NCBI RefSeq assembly: GCF_000179915.2
Contig: NC_014963.1
Span: forward strand, 1,984,001 to 2,048,000
Origin: Terriglobus saanensis SP1PR4
Lineage (GTDB): Bacteria > Acidobacteriota > Terriglobia > Terriglobales > Acidobacteriaceae
DNA length: 64,000 nucleotides
Direction of reading: 5' to 3'
Part shown: positions 17,043-25,586 of the stretch, piece by piece
How the letters are laid out: each line of letters starts with the position of its first letter
Position numbering within the stretch: the stretch's first letter is position 1
Notes under the pieces: model-generated
The model's database searches: none
What the model was told of the DNA's origin: nothing
The model's input: only the letters and a program-made list of their open reading frames with translations
Program-made: the position numbers and the translations under genes

Positions 17043-18377
17043 TTACAGTTCGATCAGCAGCCAGCCACTCGACACCGGCACGGCTACATAATGCCTATAA
17101 AATACGGCCGGCGTCAGTCGGACTGGTTCTGTCGCCGGTGATGCCGAGTCATCTTCTATCGTCGAGACGTCCCCCGATGGCGTGTAATGCGTGCGCATCA
17201 TCATCGGCGCGTGCTTCGAGTTCGGGACCGTGAAATCTCTCGAATCTGTCGAGAGCCCCGTCATCTTCCTGAATGCTTTCTTGTGTGTCGCACGAACTTT
17301 GATGAATCGAGCAGACCTCACACGGAACGATGCAGGCTCCGCCCGCGCACCAGTGAACGTGTCCATTTGATTGCTAGTCGGTACCGTCGCCACATTCATA
17401 ACAGGCACCACGGATGCTTTAGTGGCGGCGACTTGCACGGGCTCATCTCCAACGTGCACAAGCTGGGGTATATGCACCATACCGCTAACCGCAGTCAACA
17501 ACACGGCAGCAGCAGTAGCAGTAGCCCATGCGGATTGGGCTTGCGTCCAGGTAGACGATTGATCTAACAAAGCGTGAACGCGTTGTACGAGCTCAGACTT
17601 ACGCTCCCAGGCCGTAAGCGCTAGACGCAAACGACTGTGTCCCAGCCGTTGTTCCGCAAGCCGGGTGAGGCAGGCAGCGTAGGCGAGGGGTTTTCCCGTT
17701 TGAGCTACAACGGCGGAGTCGACGGCAAGTTCTCGCTCTTTGCTGATGATGCGATTCAGCCAAAACAGCCCCGGATTCAATGGCGAGAGAATGAGCCCCA
17801 CTTGCAGTACCAAGTTCATCCAGTCGTCGCCGCGTCGGAGGTGTTCACACTCGTGCAGAGCAATTTGCTGAAGCTCGCTCTCAGAAAGCCGGGGCACCAG
17901 CCAGTCTGGAAGTAGTAGACGTGGTGAGCGGAAACCCAGAATCGTTGGTGAATCTACGTCCGGCGAACTGCATAAGATAGCGCGGCGAGAACCTGCAGCA
18001 AATGCGGTTGTGCCCTGCACCTGCACCGGAATGGCAGCCCGCTGAACAGCGCAGAGATGATGCCATGCGAAGTAGAGCTGAACACTGCGAAAAGCTGCAG
18101 CGGCCAGCCAAACAGCAGCAATTGCAGCGCCGACCCATGGTGCAAGTTGGAAGCTATGCTGCCCCGAGCCCGCTTCCCCTCCATGAAAACTGATGAACGG
18201 GAGAAACAGGGCGCCAGTGAACATTGCGATCAAGAGGGAATGACGAAGGCTCGCGGAAGCGCGCGGCATAAGGCTGCACAGTGTTATGCCCATCAGCACC
18301 ATGACAAGCCCTTGCCACAGCCCCGCGACGCACCCCGCAGTCAGCAACGCAGAAACATGAAGAAGGGATGGCATCAT
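17043..18377 (-). CDS. M56-family membrane metallopeptidase (BlaR1/MecR1-like)
   Basis: A 444-residue membrane protease. Transmembrane segments lie near 10-35, 45-65 and 80-100, and another follows the catalytic region near 285-300. The zinc motif HECEH is at 175-179 (QIALHECEHLRRGDDW). BlaR1 homologues cleave a partner BlaI-type repressor when a signal is sensed. The C-terminal part (about 310-444) is not a penicillin-binding sensor domain, so the signal is probably not a beta-lactam. The gene overlaps the end of blaI by 4 bp (ATGA) and is followed by the HtrA protease gene, suggesting an envelope-stress switch. Confidence 0.92.
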   Translation of the reverse strand: MMPSLLHVSALLTAGCVAGLWQGLVMVLMGITLCSLMPRASASLRHSLLIAMFTGALFLPFISFHGGEAGSGQHSFQLAPWVGAAIAAVWLAAAAFRSVQLYFAWHHLCAVQRAAIPVQVQGTTAFAAGSRRAILCSSPDVDSPTILGFRSPRLLLPDWLVPRLSESELQQIALHECEHLRRGDDWMNLVLQVGLILSPLNPGLFWLNRIISKERELAVDSAVVAQTGKPLAYAACLTRLAEQRLGHSRLRLALTAWERKSELVQRVHALLDQSSTWTQAQSAWATATAAAVLLTAVSGMVHIPQLVHVGDEPVQVAATKASVVPVMNVATVPTSNQMDTFTGARAEPASFRVRSARFIKVRATHKKAFRKMTGLSTDSRDFTVPNSKHAPMMMRTHYTPSGDVSTIEDDSASPATEPVRLTPAVFYRHYVAVPVSSGWLLIEL

Positions 18378-18787
18378 TTGCTTTTCCTCCTCGTTTTTTG
18401 TCCGGCGGCAGCTTCTGCTTCGGCGATGGCTCGCTTCAGTGCTTGTAATTCGTCAAGGCTCACGTCTCCGCCGCCAAGAAGGGCGAGCATCAGACGTTCG
18501 CGGCTGTCGCCGAAGAATCGACTGATAACGTTCCGCACTTCGGACTGTTGCGCATCTTCCTCCGCAACTACCGCGGTATACAGAAATGCGCGACCTTCCT
18601 GCCTGTGCTCGACGTAACCCTTTGTCTCGAGAATTCGGATCGTCGTCAGAACAGAGTTATAGGCGAGACGGCCTTCCGCGGGCATAGCCGAAACCAGATC
18701 CTGGACGAAACACTCTCCGCAACGCCAAAGCAGGCGCATCAGTCTCAGTTCGGCTTCGGTCAACGTATTGGAACGGTTTCTCGGCAT
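18374..18787 (-). CDS. BlaI/MecI-family repressor
   Basis: A 137-residue winged-helix repressor. It opens with LTEAELRLMRLLWRCGE and continues with the recognition helix region LAYNSVLTTIRILETKGYVE and HRQEGRAFLYTAVV, all typical of BlaI. The C-terminal dimerisation helix includes RFFGDSRERLMLALLGG. Members bind palindromes as dimers and are cut by an M56 partner, which here is the next gene. A perfect 16-bp palindrome lies 24-39 bp upstream of its ATG, so autoregulation is likely. The basic tail KTRRKSK is ordinary for the family. Confidence 0.93.
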   Translation of the reverse strand: MPRNRSNTLTEAELRLMRLLWRCGECFVQDLVSAMPAEGRLAYNSVLTTIRILETKGYVEHRQEGRAFLYTAVVAEEDAQQSEVRNVISRFFGDSRERLMLALLGGGDVSLDELQALKRAIAEAEAAAGQKTRRKSK

Positions 18788-18810
18788 ATTCGCGCAATGT
18801 TGAGACGGGC

Positions 18811-18826
18811 AACTAATAAATTAGTT
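18811..18826. promoter_or_regulatory. BlaI operator candidate upstream of blaI
   Basis: Perfect palindrome AACTAAT-AA-ATTAGTT, upstream of the blaI start at 18787. A near copy recurs at 16984-16999 in the protease gene. Confidence 0.7.
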
Positions 18827-18869
18827 AGCGCACCCAAAAACATCCAGGCGGCAACAGTTGATGGGTTCG

Positions 18870-19297
18870 CTAAGCATTCTTCAAATATAGTTCGATCGTC
18901 TCACTCGTCCAAGTGGAGATCCCACTGCCGAAGAAGTCCCGGTCTTCAGTCCAAATGGGGCACTTCAAAAGAAGTGCGGATGCGACAACCGGCAGTCCTC
19001 TTCGTCACGGGAGATCATTCGCTCACGCGCGGAGGCTTCGTGCTCTTCATAAAGACTTCTGTCCACCACCTCAATCAAACGCGACAGGTGATCGAGCAGC
19101 AGAATTCCAGGGGAAGGATCGATTCGGCGTTTTTCCGAGATGGAAGGGATGTACTTGCGTGCATCCGCAAAACAGATCTCCGGAGCGTAGAACGATACAG
19201 AGTCTTCGTAGGTTTCGAGGAGGCTACGTACGCGCACGCCGAAGACGGCTCGCAGGAGGATGTTCGCGTCGAGCACAAGGCGCTTCTGATCTGTCAT
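18870..19297 (-). pseudogene. PIN-domain toxin (VapC-like), single frameshift
   Basis: The first 110 codons encode a PIN ribonuclease: LVLDANILLRAVFG carries the first catalytic Asp and SRDEED the later acidic cluster. At about 18993 the frame is lost. If one base is added after GACTG, the protein continues as DWPVVASALLLKCPIWTEDR and DFFGSGISTW to a stop at 18870, exactly the expected PIN ending. The toxin is therefore inactivated by a 1-bp deletion, or the base is missing through a sequencing error. It overlaps the antitoxin gene by 4 bp. Confidence 0.8.
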
Positions 19298-19548
19298 CGC
19301 TTCTGCCTAGTCCGCCACCGATTAAAACCGGTGACCGCTTCGTCCTCAGAGATCCCCTCGGCATCCAAGACTTCCTGCCAGCGGGTCGAGGCCTCACGCA
19401 ACGCTTCTTTGTCTGTATCGCTGCGCTTGCGGCGAGCAGGGATAAAGTAGCCCACCGTATCTCCATGACGGGTGATCGCCACGGGGGATTCTGATTCCAA
19501 AAGGTACGTGGCGAGCTTGTCGCGGAACTCTCTCATTCCAACCTTCAC
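19294..19548 (-). CDS. Phd/YefM-type antitoxin
   Basis: An 84-residue antitoxin of the Phd/YefM fold: VGMREFRDKLATYLLE, ESPVAITRHGDTVGYFIPAR, followed by a helical, charged C-terminus that would wrap the toxin. It starts at a GTG at 19548; frames reaching further upstream encode no recognisable extension. It is intact while its PIN partner downstream is frameshifted. A palindrome at 19581-19594 just upstream is the likely autoregulatory site. Confidence 0.82.
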   Translation of the reverse strand: MKVGMREFRDKLATYLLESESPVAITRHGDTVGYFIPARRKRSDTDKEALREASTRWQEVLDAEGISEDEAVTGFNRWRTRQKR

Positions 19549-19580
19549 GGCTTCCGTAGCAACTCCTTGAGTACCAGTGC

Positions 19581-19594
19581 GTACACAAGTGTAC
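19581..19594. promoter_or_regulatory. Palindromic operator candidate of the toxin-antitoxin pair
   Basis: Perfect inverted repeat GTACAC-AA-GTGTAC, 33-46 bp upstream of the antitoxin start. Extra GTAC half-sites lie just beside it (GTACCAGTGC). Confidence 0.6.
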
Positions 19595-19726
19595 CATTTG
19601 GAAGATATTCTGGACCCGCCACCCCTGCCGTCGCGCGACAGAACTTGCGATTGAAATTCGACGTAAAAATGGCCAAAACTCCTGCAAACTGAGGGACAGG
19701 GCAAAGGTTCAGAGGGCAAAGGTCGC

Positions 19727-19771
19727 GGGTCCGATAAGGGGCCAATAACCGTTGCCGTGGGTCCAATAAGG
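19727..19771. repeat. Pair of 13-bp direct repeats in the integrase-antitoxin gap
   Basis: GGGTCCGATAAGG (19727-19739) and GGGTCCAATAAGG (19759-19771), one mismatch, 32 bp apart. The gap from the antitoxin region to the recombinase stop contains no gene that I recognise. The repeats could be arm-type or excisionase-like sites, but nothing proves this. Confidence 0.35.
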
Positions 19772-19885
19772 CGCTCAGGTAGCCATCCGCTACGCCTGGT
19801 ATCAACAAGTTACGCAACACGGATTAGCTGTCACGGCAGAGGTCGCGGTCGGTTCGGCAACAGGCAAAGAGAAGATAAGCTACAT

Positions 19886-21137
19886 TCAAGATCGGGACAG
19901 CACGGGATCGGCAAGGTGCCAGGCATTGCGGACGCTGTCTTGCAGCTGCAACTGGCGAGCTTTGACGAACGGCGCGTAGCTCTTCTCTGTTATCTTGACC
20001 GATGAGTGACCCAAGAGCAACGAGACCTGGTCGATCGGGACGCCCGCCAACAGATTTTCAACCGCAAAGGTATCGCGAAACATATGGGGATGGCAGCGCT
20101 TGGGCGCGCCATCCAATCTCTTGATGTCAGCGATCTCAAATAGCCTCCGAAAAGCTCGCTGCCAGTTCGCAACGGCGCTTTTGGGGTCGCCATTTCCGCT
20201 CCAGAAAAAATATCTTGGGTTTGGCTTGGCTCCTGGCGGCAGCTGCTTGAGCGTCTTGACGACAAAAGGAGGCAGAGGAACATAGACGGGTGTTCCGGTC
20301 TTTGCCTGATAGAGAAAGAGATCGTCTCCCTGTAGCCGCGTCTTCTCCAGCGTCACGGCATCCCGTATACGAAGTCCCGCTCCATCGCATGATCAGTGTC
20401 ATGGCTCGGATGCGGATTCTGAGATCTTCAAGCGGAATGAATCCACCGCGTGGATCACCGTAGATATAGGTCGTATCCACGATCTTATTGAATTCATCTC
20501 GGGGGAAGTAGTCGGTTGGCACATGGACCACTTTGATCTTTCCTATCTCTAGCGTCGGGTTGTGGGTGATGTATCCACGCCGGACGCATGACCAAAAGAA
20601 ACCAATCAAACGCTCCTGTTTTTTCGATTTTGCGAGGGCACCATCCGTCCATGTAGAGCGAAAGTTCTGGACTGCATCCAGATCAATCTCGTCCAAGTAT
20701 TCAAAGCCTTCGCCTATCGCCCAGATGAGGAATTGCTTCCGGAACGTCGTTTCAAGCTTCGAGAGAGTGGATTTCTCCAGATCTCGGCTCCTGGCATCGG
20801 TCAAATATTTATCGACGGCAAATTGGATTGTGATTCGTTTCCTCTCTTGAGATTGCACTCGGTGAGATGGCCGTGAACCAGCTTGGACAGGATCTGCAGG
20901 AGGAATGAAGTGGGTTGGGGAATTTTCTAACGTGTGGAAAGCCGGAGCCGGGATCAATTTTTGTTCGAGATTGCGACGAAATTCTTCAGCGTGTTCCCAG
21001 CTGCGCGTCTTGGCACTTCGACGAATGAACTCGTCGTTGACCGTTCCCCAAACCCACTTTGGGCACCTGCAACGTTTCCAATTTCGGTCGGCCGAACGGG
21101 GACAGTGCGCAGAATGGCGAGTGTAAATCGACAACAT
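19886..21137 (-). pseudogene. Tyrosine recombinase/integrase next to ssrA, single frameshift
   Basis: The N-terminal frame starts at 21137 (GGAG 6 nt upstream). It has a Cys-rich beginning (HCPRSADRNWKRCRCPKW) and a SAM-like core-binding domain (LSKLETTFRKQFLIWAIG). Near 20380 a one-base insertion in a G run breaks the frame. The other frame resumes with GLRIRDAVTLEKTRLQGDD (the first catalytic Arg) and ends with HPHMFRDTFAVENLL, VSLLLGHSSVKITEKSY, giving the HxxR, second His and Tyr of the family. All catalytic residues survive across the two frames. A recombinase facing the 3' end of ssrA, 110 bp away, is the classic arrangement of an integrated element. Confidence 0.85.
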
Positions 21138-21181
21138 AAACGTCTCCGGCCAAGCAATCTCGCAATCGCCCAGCTGGATCC

Positions 21182-21202
21182 ATTGTACAAACGTTGTACA
21201 AT
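21182..21202. promoter_or_regulatory. Palindrome upstream of the recombinase gene
   Basis: Perfect 9-bp arms ATTGTACAA and TTGTACAAT with a 3-nt spacer, 45-65 bp upstream of the recombinase start and 46 bp beyond the ssrA 3' end. The spacer is short for a recombination core, so an operator is more likely. Confidence 0.5.
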
Positions 21203-21247
21203 GCTATAACGCGCTTTGTAAATTTATAATAATAAACAGTTTAGGTA

Positions 21248-21601
21248 TGGTGGAGGCGGTGGGAGTCGAACCCACGTCCGAAACTACCAATAGCAGAGAG
21301 CTTTCATGCTTTTTCACGTTCGTTAGTCTCGTCTCGAGCGCTTGGAACGGACGAAGAAACGCCTGAGACCAGCCTGATCGATCTCATCCTCGGCGCACAG
21401 GCGGAGCGCGTTGGACCAGCCTACAGTGCGACGCTCGCCACCAGCCCGTAGGCGAAGCCGATGGAAAACGGCTACTTAATTAATTAAGCAGCAAGCGCGA
21501 ATTGAGGTTCGGCACTTATAGTTTTTGTGAGCGATTACGGGTGTCCACACCCCGGCATGCCTCTCTACCACAAGCAATCCCGTCGAAGCCGTGACGCCCC
21601 C
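21248..21601 (-). ncRNA. ssrA: Transfer-messenger RNA (tmRNA)
   Basis: The 5' end GGGGGCG pairs with CGCCTCC before the 3' ACCA, giving a seven-pair acceptor stem with one G-U pair. The T-arm has GTTCGACTCCCACC, and the 5' part has the conserved GGCTTCGACGGG. The total length of 354 nt is normal. It rescues stalled ribosomes together with SmpB. The tag frame, at 21513-21484, reads AEPQFALAA then TAA, a typical degradation tag ending in ALAA. A TATAAT -10 lies about 57 nt upstream of the mature 5' end, so a short 5' leader is trimmed. The 3' end is a common integration site and a recombinase gene lies beside it. Confidence 0.97.
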
Positions 21602-21630
21602 ACACTTGTGGAGATGCTTCTACAGGTGCA

Positions 21631-21663
21631 TTTGCAGCACTGCAAAGATCTGTATTCATTATA
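21631..21663 (-). promoter_or_regulatory. ssrA promoter -10 and a 16-bp palindrome in the precursor leader
   Basis: TATAAT lies at 21663-21658 on the minus strand with a weak -35 (CTTAGA) 17 bp upstream. Downstream, within the precursor leader, is the perfect palindrome TTTGCAG-CA-CTGCAAA (21631-21646), which is either a repressor site just after the transcription start or a leader hairpin for processing. Confidence 0.55.
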
Positions 21664-21681
21664 AGCGCTCAAAAGGCCTAT

Positions 21682-24555
21682 CTAAGAAAGTCCTGGAAGC
21701 GTCTGCTTGATCCCTTGCATGTTCTTCCACGGATCGGACTTCAAACGCGCCTTCCAGTTCTCAAAATCCTGAATGCTGAAAGCCGGATGCTTGGGCGAAG
21801 CAAGCTCTTTCCATGCCAAAGGAACAGAGACGGTAGCGCCCGGACGAGCTCGTGGAGAGAAGGGGGCCACGGCGGTAGCGCCGCGTTCGTTGCGAAGGTA
21901 GTCGATGTAGATCTTTCCCTTGCGCGCGGACTTGGTCATCTTGGTCAGGTAGAGGTCCGGTTGTTCTTTCTCGAAGGCTTGCGCGAAGGCGTGGGACCAA
22001 GCTTTTACCTGTGTCCAGTCATGGTTCGGCGTCATGGGAATGACGACGTGAAGGCCCTTGCCTCCGGTGGTTTTGAGAAAGCTCTTCAAGCCGATCGTTT
22101 CCAGACCGTTGCGAACGCTCTCCGCGCTATCGGAGAGCTGCTTCCACGTAATGGCTTCGTCCGGATCCAGGTCGATAATGATCCGGTCGGGATGTTCCAG
22201 ATCCGAGTTTTTGGATCCCCAGGGATGGACTTCGAGCACGCCCATCTGGGCCAGACCCGCGAGTGCTTCCGCAGTATTGAGTGTGATGTACGACTCCGGT
22301 TCCCCGGTCTTCTTGTTGGGAACCATCACGCTCCCGATCCCGGGTGGAAGCATGTGGTTGGTGTGCTTTTGAAAGAAACACGGCTTACCGCTTCCTTCCG
22401 GGCAGCGAACGAGCGAAAGTGGCCTGTCTTCAATGTGCGGAAGCATGTGCTCCGCAATGGCCCAGTAGTATTCCGCCAGCTGAAGCTTGGTGATTCCCGT
22501 GGTCTCGTCCAGGATCTTCTCTGGATGCGTCAGGCGAACCGGCACCGTGGTGCGTGGTGCATCTTCCGATTTAGCCTTCTTGGCCTTTGCAGGAGCGACC
22601 TTGGCGGCGATGCTCGCACTCGGAACTTTCACGGAGACTCGTGCCGATCTGGGCTTAGGAGCCACGGTGGCTTCTTCGCGGCGGACGTCAGCGGCGAGCT
22701 TGTCTTCGCGGAGGCCAAGGTACGAGGCTTGGCGAACAAGATCGTCCGCAGTCCATGTGGCAAAGCGGACCTGCGCAAGGAGTTCCGGTTTGACCCAGTT
22801 CGCATCGCGCTTGGCCACGGCTGGGATCTGATCGAAGGTTACGGATTTTGTGCGAAGACCCTCAAGCTTGTCGCGCAGCATGCGATGGATCTTCTGGGTG
22901 AACCCCGTACCGGTGCGCCCTGCATAGATCAGTTTTCCGTCGCGATAGTAGCCCAGCAAAAGGGAACCGATCCCGTAAGTATCGTTGGAGGGAAGCGTGA
23001 AGCCCCCAATAACGAATTCTTGCTCGCGGACACACTTCGATTTGACCCAGCTCGCGTTGCGTCCGGGAGTGTATGGCGCATCTGCGCGCTTGGAGATGAT
23101 GCCTTCAGCGTGCAGCTCACAGGCGTGTTGGAAAACGGACCCTCCGTCAAGGTGGAGATGTTCGCTCATCTGAATTTCAGTGGAGGAGGGAAGGATCGCT
23201 GTGAGGAGCGACTTGCGCTCTCTGAGTGGCAGCTTGCGCGTGTCGGCTGCGTCCAGATGGAGCAGGTCGAAGACAAAGTACGTCATCGGATGCTTCTCTC
23301 CCTGTTCGAAGGAGGCCTGTAGCTTTGCGAAGCTGGAGATGCCGCTCTCATCCAGCACGACGACTTCGCCATCGACAAGCGCATCTTTAGCTTTGAGACT
23401 TCGCAGAGCTTCAGCCACAGGCTTCATGCGATGCGTCCAGTCCAGACCGGTGCGCGTGAGCAGTTGGATCTTGTCTCCCTGCTTGCGTGCCTGAATACGG
23501 TAACCATCAAGCTTAAGCTCATGCAGCCAATCGCCATGTTCCGGTGGCGTATCGGCATGAGAGGCCAGCTGAGGCGCGATGAAGTCAGGCAGTTTTTCCT
23601 TTGGAAGAGGAGCTAACTTGGCTTTGAGATCAATAACCTTTTCCGAGGCTTTTTTTTTATCTTCTTTAGGGGCAGCTTTTACAACGGCTTCAGTCTCTGG
23701 TGCTTCTGTTTGGTCGGAGCCCACCTGCGTGTCGTCGTTGCGGAACCATGCCTGGCCCGCGTTCTTCGTACGGTTCGACTGCCATACGTGCGTTTCGGCG
23801 GCGGCAATCTGTTCGAGCGACCTCCCTGTGACCACGGAGTTCGGTTCCTCCGCCGTGACGCAGGGATCGTCCTTGGTGCGTTCGAACTCGTCATGTTCTT
23901 TAATCAACAGCCAGTTGGGTTTGTTCCCAGACATGTTGTTCATGCGGACCAGGGTCCAGTTGCCCTTCATCTTGGTGCCGTTCATAGCGAACTTCAGGGT
24001 ACCTTTGGACAGACCTTCGTCCACATCGACATGCGGCTCCCATGTGCCCTGGTCCCAGACCATAACCGTCCCGCCGCCGTACTGCCCTTTGGGGATGATG
24101 CCTTCAAAGCCGCCGTACTCCATGGGGTGATCTTCCACCTGCACGGCAAGCCGGCGATCGCCGGTGAAGTAGCTCGGTCCTTTAGCGACAGCCCAGCTTT
24201 TCAGCACACCATTCCAGCCAAGACGAAAGTCATAGTGAAGATGGGAGGCGGCGTGTTTCTGGATGACGAAGGGGAAAGCGTCGCTCTTCAGCTTGGAAGA
24301 TTTCGAACCTCCGCTCGGTTCCGCCGTGACACCAAAATTCCGCATGGAGCGATAGCGAGCTAGCTGAGTGTCGATCTGATCGCCCGCGTCAGCGTAAGGA
24401 ACGGCTTTCTTTGCCGCCGCTTTCTTCACGGCGGTTTTTGGGGACGCAGACTTGACCGCCGCCTTTGCAGAGACCTTCTTCGCCGCTTTTTCCGTTGCGG
24501 TTTTCTTTGTGGCAGACTTCTTTGCCGGGGCCTTTTTTGCAGTCGCCATCTTCAT
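21682..24555 (-). CDS. ligD: ATP-dependent DNA ligase D (end-joining ligase/polymerase)
   Basis: A 957-residue multidomain repair enzyme. A Lys/Ala-rich N-terminal tail is followed by a 3'-phosphoesterase domain (about 85-215: FVIQKHAASHLHYDFRLGW). The ligase domain (about 320-620) has the nucleotidyl lysine motif ELKLDGYRI at Lys348. A Lys-rich linker leads to the polymerase/primase domain (about 665-945: LTHPEKILDE, with metal-binding IDLDPDE). The phosphoesterase-ligase-polymerase order matches the Pseudomonas type, not the mycobacterial one. It seals double-strand breaks with Ku, encoded 6 bp upstream in the same operon. An alternative ATG at 24549 is equally good. The opposite strand has a long open frame that is only a shadow. 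Confidence 0.97.
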   Translation of the reverse strand: MKMATAKKAPAKKSATKKTATEKAAKKVSAKAAVKSASPKTAVKKAAAKKAVPYADAGDQIDTQLARYRSMRNFGVTAEPSGGSKSSKLKSDAFPFVIQKHAASHLHYDFRLGWNGVLKSWAVAKGPSYFTGDRRLAVQVEDHPMEYGGFEGIIPKGQYGGGTVMVWDQGTWEPHVDVDEGLSKGTLKFAMNGTKMKGNWTLVRMNNMSGNKPNWLLIKEHDEFERTKDDPCVTAEEPNSVVTGRSLEQIAAAETHVWQSNRTKNAGQAWFRNDDTQVGSDQTEAPETEAVVKAAPKEDKKKASEKVIDLKAKLAPLPKEKLPDFIAPQLASHADTPPEHGDWLHELKLDGYRIQARKQGDKIQLLTRTGLDWTHRMKPVAEALRSLKAKDALVDGEVVVLDESGISSFAKLQASFEQGEKHPMTYFVFDLLHLDAADTRKLPLRERKSLLTAILPSSTEIQMSEHLHLDGGSVFQHACELHAEGIISKRADAPYTPGRNASWVKSKCVREQEFVIGGFTLPSNDTYGIGSLLLGYYRDGKLIYAGRTGTGFTQKIHRMLRDKLEGLRTKSVTFDQIPAVAKRDANWVKPELLAQVRFATWTADDLVRQASYLGLREDKLAADVRREEATVAPKPRSARVSVKVPSASIAAKVAPAKAKKAKSEDAPRTTVPVRLTHPEKILDETTGITKLQLAEYYWAIAEHMLPHIEDRPLSLVRCPEGSGKPCFFQKHTNHMLPPGIGSVMVPNKKTGEPESYITLNTAEALAGLAQMGVLEVHPWGSKNSDLEHPDRIIIDLDPDEAITWKQLSDSAESVRNGLETIGLKSFLKTTGGKGLHVVIPMTPNHDWTQVKAWSHAFAQAFEKEQPDLYLTKMTKSARKGKIYIDYLRNERGATAVAPFSPRARPGATVSVPLAWKELASPKHPAFSIQDFENWKARLKSDPWKNMQGIKQTLPGLS

Positions 24556-24561
24556 CCATCC

Positions 24562-25494
24562 CTACGCTGATTTACGACGTGCCGTTTTTGCCGCTACCTT
24601 GCTACCTTTCGCAGGTACTAATGTCGGACCTTTGCCACTGGCTTTTGGTATCTGCTTTTTAGTTACTTTCCGTTCTTTTTCTTCAACTTTTGTCGATTCC
24701 TTCGCGTCAGACTTTAAGCTATTGCGAAGGGCATCCATCAGGTTGATGACCTTGCCTCGTGCCGGAGCGGGTTCTTCATCCTGTGGGATAGGCTTATTCT
24801 CCACCTTGGCTTCGACCATCTCCTTCAAAGCAGCTTCGTACTCGTCGTGGAACTGGGAAGGATCGAACTTCGCCGTCTTTCGCTTGATGAGTTCCTGCGC
24901 GAGTTCAAGCTGGTCCTTCTCGACTTTGACCTTTTTGATGTCCGAGAAGTAGGTTGCAGGATCGCGAAGCTCCTCGGCGTAGCGCATGGTGTAAGCCATC
25001 ATTCCGGGATGCTCCTCGGTGCCCGCCGCAGTAATGGCAAGCACATGCTCACGTCCACCGAAGGCGATCTTTCCCAGTGCGGCCTTGTTGGACGCTTTCA
25101 GCGCCTCCCGTACGACGATGAAGGCTTCCACCTGTTTATCGCCCTGGGGCGTCACGAAATAAGGCTTTTCAAAGTACTCGGGGTCGATTTCATCCATCGA
25201 AACAAACTGCTGGACGTCGATGGTGTGCTTCGAAGGAACGCGCAGCTTTTCGATCTCTTCGGGCTCGATCTGGATGTACTCGCCCTTGCGGTACTCGTAG
25301 CCTTTGACGATGTCGGATTTCTCGACGGGCGCGTCGTCATTGGAAGAGACCTTCTGGTGGCGGACACGTTCTCCGCTACCACGATGGATCTGATGGAAGT
25401 GAATCTCGCTCTTTGCTTCGGTTGCGACAAAGAAGCTGACAGAAAAGGAGACCAGGGAGATCTGAATTTGACCGGACCAGTAGGGACGCGCCAC
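24562..25494 (-). CDS. ku: Ku-family DNA end-binding protein
   Basis: Bacterial Ku of about 310 residues. It begins ARPYWSGQIQISLVSFSVSF, as is usual, followed by the ring-forming core (IVKGYEYRKGEYIQIEPEEI; VREALKASNKAALGKI). A long Lys-rich C-terminal tail ends in AKTARRKSA, which in other Ku proteins aids DNA binding and ligase contact. Ku threads onto broken ends and recruits LigD. The start is placed at a GTG (25494), giving the standard N-terminus; the open frame continues upstream to 25542 without family similarity. Directly upstream of ligD with a 6-bp gap. Confidence 0.95.
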   Translation of the reverse strand: MARPYWSGQIQISLVSFSVSFFVATEAKSEIHFHQIHRGSGERVRHQKVSSNDDAPVEKSDIVKGYEYRKGEYIQIEPEEIEKLRVPSKHTIDVQQFVSMDEIDPEYFEKPYFVTPQGDKQVEAFIVVREALKASNKAALGKIAFGGREHVLAITAAGTEEHPGMMAYTMRYAEELRDPATYFSDIKKVKVEKDQLELAQELIKRKTAKFDPSQFHDEYEAALKEMVEAKVENKPIPQDEEPAPARGKVINLMDALRNSLKSDAKESTKVEEKERKVTKKQIPKASGKGPTLVPAKGSKVAAKTARRKSA

Positions 25495-25586
25495 ACCACA
25501 CCTCGCACGCGAACGAGTTTTCGCGTACAAAGTACGATTCATCCGATGGGTTTGCCGATGCCTGCGAGTGTAACTGTCTACAGCGC

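Noticed and set aside
13498-21250. A second copy of the ssrA 3' end as attachment site
   Set aside because: I looked for the GGTGGGAGTCGAAC string on the low-coordinate side and did not see it, but a visual search cannot exclude a short or diverged copy.
21715-23322. Long 535-codon frame on the plus strand opposite ligD
   Set aside because: It is antisense to a clear LigD protein, has no family similarity and reflects the codon bias of the real gene.
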